The notes beneath the pieces were generated by a model, which saw nothing but the letters and a program-made list of their open reading frames with translations, was not told the DNA's origin and did not search any database. From the NCBI GenBank assembly GCA_001803645.1, contig MHDW01000176.1:6013-15377 (forward strand): DNA of 9,365 nt. Reading direction: 5' to 3'. Source of the DNA: Nitrospirae bacterium GWC2_42_7. GTDB lineage: Bacteria; Nitrospirota; Thermodesulfovibrionia; Thermodesulfovibrionales; UBA6898. Every line of letters begins with the position of its first letter. Position 1 is the stretch's first letter. The position numbers and the translations under genes were made by a program. Positions 6,211-9,365 of the stretch are shown here, piece after piece.

Positions 6211-6255
6211 TCATTTCCTGCCCCTTTCATAATAGTTTTAATTTATTTAAAAATA

Positions 6256-6295
6256 ATTATGGATAACACTATCAAGAACTCAACTTTTTTGTCAA
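6256..6295 (-). promoter_or_regulatory. Two overlapping sigma70-type promoters of the HU gene
   Basis: On the minus strand, TTGACA (6290-6295) with GATAGT (6268-6273) at a 16-base spacing, and TTGAGT (6278-6283) with CATAAT (6256-6261) also at 16 bases. The first has a perfect -35, the second the better -10. Either gives a short AT-rich leader to the HU start codon. Confidence 0.6.
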
Positions 6296-6418
6296 GAGCC
6301 AAAATTTGTCAGAGCAGCAAAAAAATTGGTTGTAAGCCTGATTATAGTCTGCCTGGGACTTGATTCCACAAACGTATTTTAAGTTGTGATGAGTAAAATA
6401 TAACAAAGACCAGCTATG

Positions 6419-6448
6419 TTGATTTAATTATATAAATCAATATATACT
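6419..6448 (+). promoter_or_regulatory. Predicted promoter with embedded palindrome for the diguanylate cyclase gene
   Basis: TTGATT (6419-6424) and TATACT (6443-6448) lie 18 bases apart on the plus strand. The arms TTGATTTA (6419-6426) and TAAATCAA (6433-6440) form a perfect 8-6-8 palindrome spanning the -35 box and spacer, the usual position for a repressor operator. The predicted start near 6455 gives a leader of about 130 bases. Confidence 0.5.
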
Positions 6449-6461
6449 CGTTACTAATCCG

Positions 6462-6478
6462 TTTTACCCCGTTAGAAA
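6462..6478 (-). repeat. 17-bp repeat, copy 2 (inverted relative to copy 1)
   Basis: TTTTACCCCGTTAGAAA, a perfect reverse complement of 5888-5904. Its first nine bases also pair with GGGGTAAAA at 6496-6504, and its last thirteen (6466-6478) are a perfect inverted match to 6562-6574. Confidence 0.8.
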
Positions 6479-6573
6479 GCACTTTTATTTTAAGTGGGGT
6501 AAAATGAAATGTTCATTATTGAGTAAACAAGGAATTTAATTCCCCGTAAGAGACAAAAGGTTTTCTAACGGGG
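6462..6573 (+). promoter_or_regulatory. Structured leader of the diguanylate cyclase gene with competing hairpins
   Basis: Within the predicted leader three pairings compete. Hairpin 1 pairs TTTTACCCC (6462-6470) with GGGGTAAAA (6496-6504), with an inner ACTT/AAGT stem. Hairpin 2 pairs CCCCGTaAGAGA (6542-6553) with TTTTCTaACGGGG (6561-6573), with one A-A mismatch near its base and a weak loop-side end. A long-range 13-bp pairing (6466-6478 with 6562-6574) excludes both. Hairpin 2 hides the GGGG at 6570-6573, the only purine cluster near the ATG at 6588. No known riboswitch class is recognised, and the folding could simply reflect the mobile repeat. Confidence 0.35.
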
Positions 6574-6574
6574 T
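6562..6574 (+). repeat. Repeat copy 3, just upstream of the diguanylate cyclase start
   Basis: TTTCTAACGGGGT shares 13 bases with copy 1 and is the inverted partner of copy 2, giving a 113-bp unit (6462-6574) bounded by repeat arms. A degenerate copy, CCCCGTAAGA at 6542-6551, pairs locally with it. The 11-mer TTTATTTTAAG follows at 6574-6584 and is also present at 6484-6494 after copy 2. Confidence 0.75.
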
Positions 6575-6587
6575 TTATTTTAAGCAA

Positions 6588-8618
6588 ATGTTTCCTGAAT
6601 TTATTAATTTAGAATATCTTTCCGAAATCCAGCAGGTAATAGAAGGACTTGCCGGGATAAGAGTCTCTGTCTTTGACAGCAATGGCCGGGTAATTCTGGA
6701 GTCAATTAATGAAGACCCGGTCCTGTCTTTTGTTACATCTTCAGAAACGGGGAAAGCAGAATATAATAGTTTTATTGAAGATAATGTCAAGAAAGCTATC
6801 CTGAGAAAAGATATAACCATAAGCAAGATCCCTACAGGCCAATATCTCTTTTTTGTCCCTTATCATCTGAATGATGTTTCTTTAATAATTGCCGGAGGAG
6901 CGTTTTACCTTTCTGATGATGACTATAAGGCGTTTATTTCTGACTCAGCTTATAAGTACCACCTTTCTTTTCAGCAGATCGAATCGTTATCCAAAAAAAT
7001 CTTTATTATGGATTACGAAAATATTCAAAGGAAGTCACTCTACATTCAGAAACTCCTCGGTTCGACGATCAAAAATGGATATGAAAGGAAGCTTTATAAG
7101 GAAAAATATGACCATGTCTATACTGTGATAAGGCTTTTGTCAGACTCGGTGGAGGATATTTCACAGGAAAAAATTTACTCTCTGATGTCTGATGCGCTTT
7201 TGTTTATCTTTAATATTGACTCAATGGCCTTTTTGTCAGAGAGCGGAAGAATATTCAGGACAGACTACTCAGCAGGCAGGTTAAAAGGGAGTATAGATGG
7301 TTTGAGTTTCAACAGGAATTCATGGATAATCTCTGAAGCTATTAAAGGCCCGAGACCCCTATTTTTCGATGATCCTGCAGATATACGTAACCTTGGGCTG
7401 ACAGAAGCTTTTGAATCTGTTTATTTTTTCCATTTTTTCTCTGAAAAAATGGGGTCTCGCTTCCTCTGCCTTTTTAATGCGACTCTGAGCCGTGAAAATG
7501 AAGAAGAGATCTTAATGCTATGTCAGATCCTGAATCTCTTTTCTGCTGCTGTATCATCTCATAATAATTACAACAGCAGGTTGAAAGAAATGACTACAGT
7601 AAACCTTGCAATGTCAAAGCTCAATCTGAAGTTTAACAAGCCTGAAGAACTTTACAGTTCAATAGTGGACACAGCTGTAAGTCTTTCGAATGCTGAAAGG
7701 GGCTCTTTAATGCTGGCTGATATCGGCGGGAAGGAATTATGCATAAAAGCAGTCCACGGGATAAATAAATGGCTTGTGAAAGATCTGAAGATCAGGGTGA
7801 ATGAAGGGATCGCGGGTAAGATCTACAGGGAAAGCATTCCGGTTGTATCAGGCGATATTGAGAAAGATTTTGCTGTCAGAAAAAAAACTGTCTACAAGAC
7901 GAATTCTTTTATGAGCATACCCCTGAAGATAGGTGATGAGACAATAGGGGTGCTTAATCTGTCAGACAAGATCTCCGGCGAAATATTTAACAAAGAAGAC
8001 CTTGCTCTTATATTTTCTTTTGCAAACTATGCTTCAATTGCCTTAAAAGGCTCAAGCTACTATAGCCTTGCAGAGCAGATGAAAGAACTTTCTATCACAG
8101 ATTCACTGACCGATCTTTTCAATAGGAGATATTTTCAGGACAGGCTGGCTGAGGAAATTGACCGTTCTGAGAGGCATAGCCTTAGTTTTTCTCTATGTAT
8201 TATAGATATTGATGATTTCAAACTGTTCAATGATTCAGAAGGCCATCCTGCAGGAGACGAACTTCTAAAAAGGTTATCAAAAATAATTCATAATTCACTT
8301 AGGGCTGCTGATGTTCTTGCCAGGATTGGCGGGGAAGAGTTTGCCATGATCATGCCGCAGACAGACAAAGATGAGGCTTATTTTGTTGCTGAAAGAATAA
8401 GAAATACCGTCAGACAGCAATTATACCGTACATGGAAATTCTACCCGAAAGAAAATATCACTGTCAGTATGGGAATATCAACATTTCCATCAGATGAAAC
8501 TAAGTCCAAGAAACTGATATGGAAGGCGGACAAAGCCTTGTACAGAGCAAAAATGCATGGAAAAGACCGGACATTTGCATGGGAAGAGCAGGCTGATGTC
8601 GGGAATTCAATTGCGTGA
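6588..8618 (+). CDS. PocR-like/GAF/GAF/GGDEF diguanylate cyclase
   Basis: 676 residues, no membrane segments or signal peptide. Residues about 10-135 resemble a PocR-type sensory domain (IQQVIEGLAGIRVSVFDSNG, then FFVPYHLNDVSLIIAGGAFY). However, cysteines usually present in PocR domains are replaced (LSFVTSS, AEYNSF). A weak GAF domain covers about 190-325 and a clear one about 352-488 (AERGSLMLAD, then VNEGIAGKIYRES and SIPLKIGDETIGVLNLSD). After a short signalling helix the GGDEF domain runs from about 502 to 665: ITDSLTDLFNRRYF, metal-binding IIDIDDFKLFND, active-site GGEEF (581-585), inhibitory RxxD (RAAD, 572-575) five residues before it, and the final ADKALYRAK. All catalytic residues are intact, so it should make c-di-GMP from GTP with product inhibition. 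The ATG has no strong Shine-Dalgarno. It is probably co-transcribed with the CYTH gene. Confidence 0.9.
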   Translation: MFPEFINLEYLSEIQQVIEGLAGIRVSVFDSNGRVILESINEDPVLSFVTSSETGKAEYNSFIEDNVKKAILRKDITISKIPTGQYLFFVPYHLNDVSLIIAGGAFYLSDDDYKAFISDSAYKYHLSFQQIESLSKKIFIMDYENIQRKSLYIQKLLGSTIKNGYERKLYKEKYDHVYTVIRLLSDSVEDISQEKIYSLMSDALLFIFNIDSMAFLSESGRIFRTDYSAGRLKGSIDGLSFNRNSWIISEAIKGPRPLFFDDPADIRNLGLTEAFESVYFFHFFSEKMGSRFLCLFNATLSRENEEEILMLCQILNLFSAAVSSHNNYNSRLKEMTTVNLAMSKLNLKFNKPEELYSSIVDTAVSLSNAERGSLMLADIGGKELCIKAVHGINKWLVKDLKIRVNEGIAGKIYRESIPVVSGDIEKDFAVRKKTVYKTNSFMSIPLKIGDETIGVLNLSDKISGEIFNKEDLALIFSFANYASIALKGSSYYSLAEQMKELSITDSLTDLFNRRYFQDRLAEEIDRSERHSLSFSLCIIDIDDFKLFNDSEGHPAGDELLKRLSKIIHNSLRAADVLARIGGEEFAMIMPQTDKDEAYFVAERIRNTVRQQLYRTWKFYPKENITVSMGISTFPSDETKSKKLIWKADKALYRAKMHGKDRTFAWEEQADVGNSIA

Positions 8619-8639
8619 TCTTGCTGATTTGGTTCAAAA

Positions 8640-9194
8640 ATGCGTGAGATCGAAGTAAAGATTCTGGAGATCAACAGGGACGATATAGAGAAGAAACTCG
8701 TTTCTTTTGGAGCAAAAAAGATATTTGAAGGGGAGATGCATGCACTCTATTATGATTCCGGAGATGGATCTATAAGAAAAAACAAGGACACTCTCAGGAT
8801 CAGAAAAGAAGGAAGCAGGGCTGTTCTTGCTTTTAAAAATCATGTCGAAAACAAGGAAGTGAAGATAAGAGAAGAAAATGAGGTTGAGATCTCTGATTTT
8901 AATACTATGCAGAAGATCCTTGGCTTTATGGGTTTTTCAGTATGGCTTGAGATGAAAAAGCGACGAATAACATATGAATATGACGGATTACACTTTGAGA
9001 TCGACAAGTATCATGGAGAATATGAGTATATTCCTGAGTTTATGGAGATAGAGGGCATGGATATCGAAAAAGTATATAAATATGCTGAAATCCTCGGTTT
9101 TATAAAAGAGGACTGCCTTCCATGGGACGCCACGCAGCTTGCTGAATATTATAAAAACCCCGGTTTTATGATAAAACCAGATATCAAATCATGA
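8640..9194 (+). CDS. CYTH domain protein (class IV adenylate cyclase / triphosphatase fold, CyaB-like)
   Basis: 184 residues, near the usual length for CyaB-type proteins. It opens with REIEVKI, the E-x-E-x-K signature of the CYTH triphosphate tunnel. Tunnel-wall strands follow in order: DTLRIRKEGSRAVLAFK, then EVKIREENEVEI, EMKKRRITYEYDGLHFEIDKY, and PEFMEIEG with the conserved paired acidic residues. Such proteins hydrolyse or cyclise nucleoside or inorganic triphosphates with Mg2+ or Mn2+. Sequence alone does not separate class IV adenylate cyclase from thiamine- or inorganic triphosphatase. It begins 21 bases after the GGDEF gene with no clear Shine-Dalgarno, so coupled expression is likely. 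An in-frame palindrome GGTTTTAT-G-ATAAAACC lies at 9162-9178 near its end. Confidence 0.88.
   Translation: MREIEVKILEINRDDIEKKLVSFGAKKIFEGEMHALYYDSGDGSIRKNKDTLRIRKEGSRAVLAFKNHVENKEVKIREENEVEISDFNTMQKILGFMGFSVWLEMKKRRITYEYDGLHFEIDKYHGEYEYIPEFMEIEGMDIEKVYKYAEILGFIKEDCLPWDATQLAEYYKNPGFMIKPDIKS
9162..9178. repeat. 17-bp palindrome at the end of the CYTH gene
   Basis: GGTTTTAT-G-ATAAAACC is a perfect 8-1-8 palindrome that encodes part of the CYTH C-terminus. It lies about 75 bases before the next gene and could be an operator for it or chance in AT-rich sequence. A one-base loop makes a simple RNA hairpin less likely. Confidence 0.35.
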
Positions 9195-9253
9195 TTTTAT
9201 GGTATATTTTAACAATTGGAAATAATCTTAAAATTTTGAAAGGATATTAATAA

Positions 9254-9365
9254 TTGAATAGACTTGGGGTTATTGCAGTTCTTTTTTTTATATGTTTTAC
9301 TGCCGCATGCGCTACAACCGATACAGATGAAAATATATCGGGAGCTCGCGCACATTACAAGATAG
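9254..9365 (+). CDS. N-terminus of a lipoprotein, cut by window end
   Basis: From a TTG at 9254-9256, 37 codons are open to the window edge. The start is an N-R dipeptide and a hydrophobic core (LGVIAVLFFICF), then a lipobox TAAC, so the mature protein would begin with a lipid-modified Cys19 and reach the periplasm or outer membrane. The mature region begins ATTDTDENISGARAHYKI. The phrase ARAHYKI is typical of the first repeat of TPR lipoproteins such as the PilF/PilW or BamD-like families, but too little is visible to name it. AAGGA at about 9240-9244 lies nine bases before TTG and supports the start. The gap from the CYTH stop is 59 bases with no clear terminator, so read-through from the GGDEF-CYTH unit is possible. 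Confidence 0.75.
   Translation, partial: MNRLGVIAVLFFICFTAACATTDTDENISGARAHYKI

Noticed and set aside
6340..6380. tRNA-like T-arm (a GATTCC motif) upstream of the diguanylate cyclase
   Set aside because: No acceptor, D or anticodon stem can be formed around it.
5888..6478. Transposon carrying the HU gene between 17-bp inverted repeats
   Set aside because: No transposase and no target-site duplication at the outer edges; scattered copies of an intergenic repeat explain it more simply.
5888..6574. CRISPR array
   Set aside because: The repeats are in mixed orientation, short and irregularly spaced, with no cas genes.

Overview
The window reads as a piece of chromosome from a Gram-negative, probably anaerobic bacterium with moderately low GC. 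The Gram-negative reading rests on a lipobox lipoprotein and a sigma70-type promoter style. The mix of a signal-peptide TauE/SafE permease, a small cysteine-rich protein, a MTH1187-type thiamine-binding protein and PocR/GAF/GGDEF signalling suggests Nitrospirota or Desulfobacterota. That placement is an inference; no rRNA is present to fix it.

Layout. (1) 2-1360, +: the C-terminal half of a type III-like restriction subunit with its PD-(D/E)XK nuclease core. Only 17 bases beyond its stop lies a beheaded scrap of a response-regulator receiver domain (1378-1473), then a strong bidirectional terminator (1499-1530). This looks like the edge of an acquired restriction island. (2) 1566-3444, -: a three-gene operon of TauE/SafE permease, a small 3-TM membrane protein and a universal stress protein, driven by a good sigma70 promoter at 3525-3553. 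(3) 3640-3893, -: an unannotated decayed ABC-2 permease, facing away from a SufR-like HTH regulator (4071-4703, +) whose promoter holds a perfect palindrome. (4) 4782-6210: housekeeping genes, namely rpsT (S20), a cysteine-rich zinc-ribbon protein, a thiamine-binding protein and an HU protein. (5) 6211-6587: a 377-base gap with two HU promoters, a palindrome-bearing promoter for the next gene, and copies of a repeat with core CTAACGGGGT. A 17-bp version of this repeat forms perfect inverted copies on both sides of HU. The stretch 6296-6418 shows nothing I can name. (6) 6588-9194, +: a PocR-like/GAF/GAF/GGDEF diguanylate cyclase followed after 21 bases by a CYTH (CyaB-like) protein. (7) 9254-end, +: the start of a lipoprotein gene.

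How the genes work together. The tauE operon probably exports or imports a small sulfur oxyanion or organic anion. The regulator may once have controlled the now dead ABC exporter and may control itself. The GGDEF-CYTH pair joins c-di-GMP synthesis to a triphosphate-processing fold. No wholly new system is evident. The parts most worth a second look are the repeat family with its potentially switching leader, the orphan regulator with its operator and dead partner, and the restriction-island junction.
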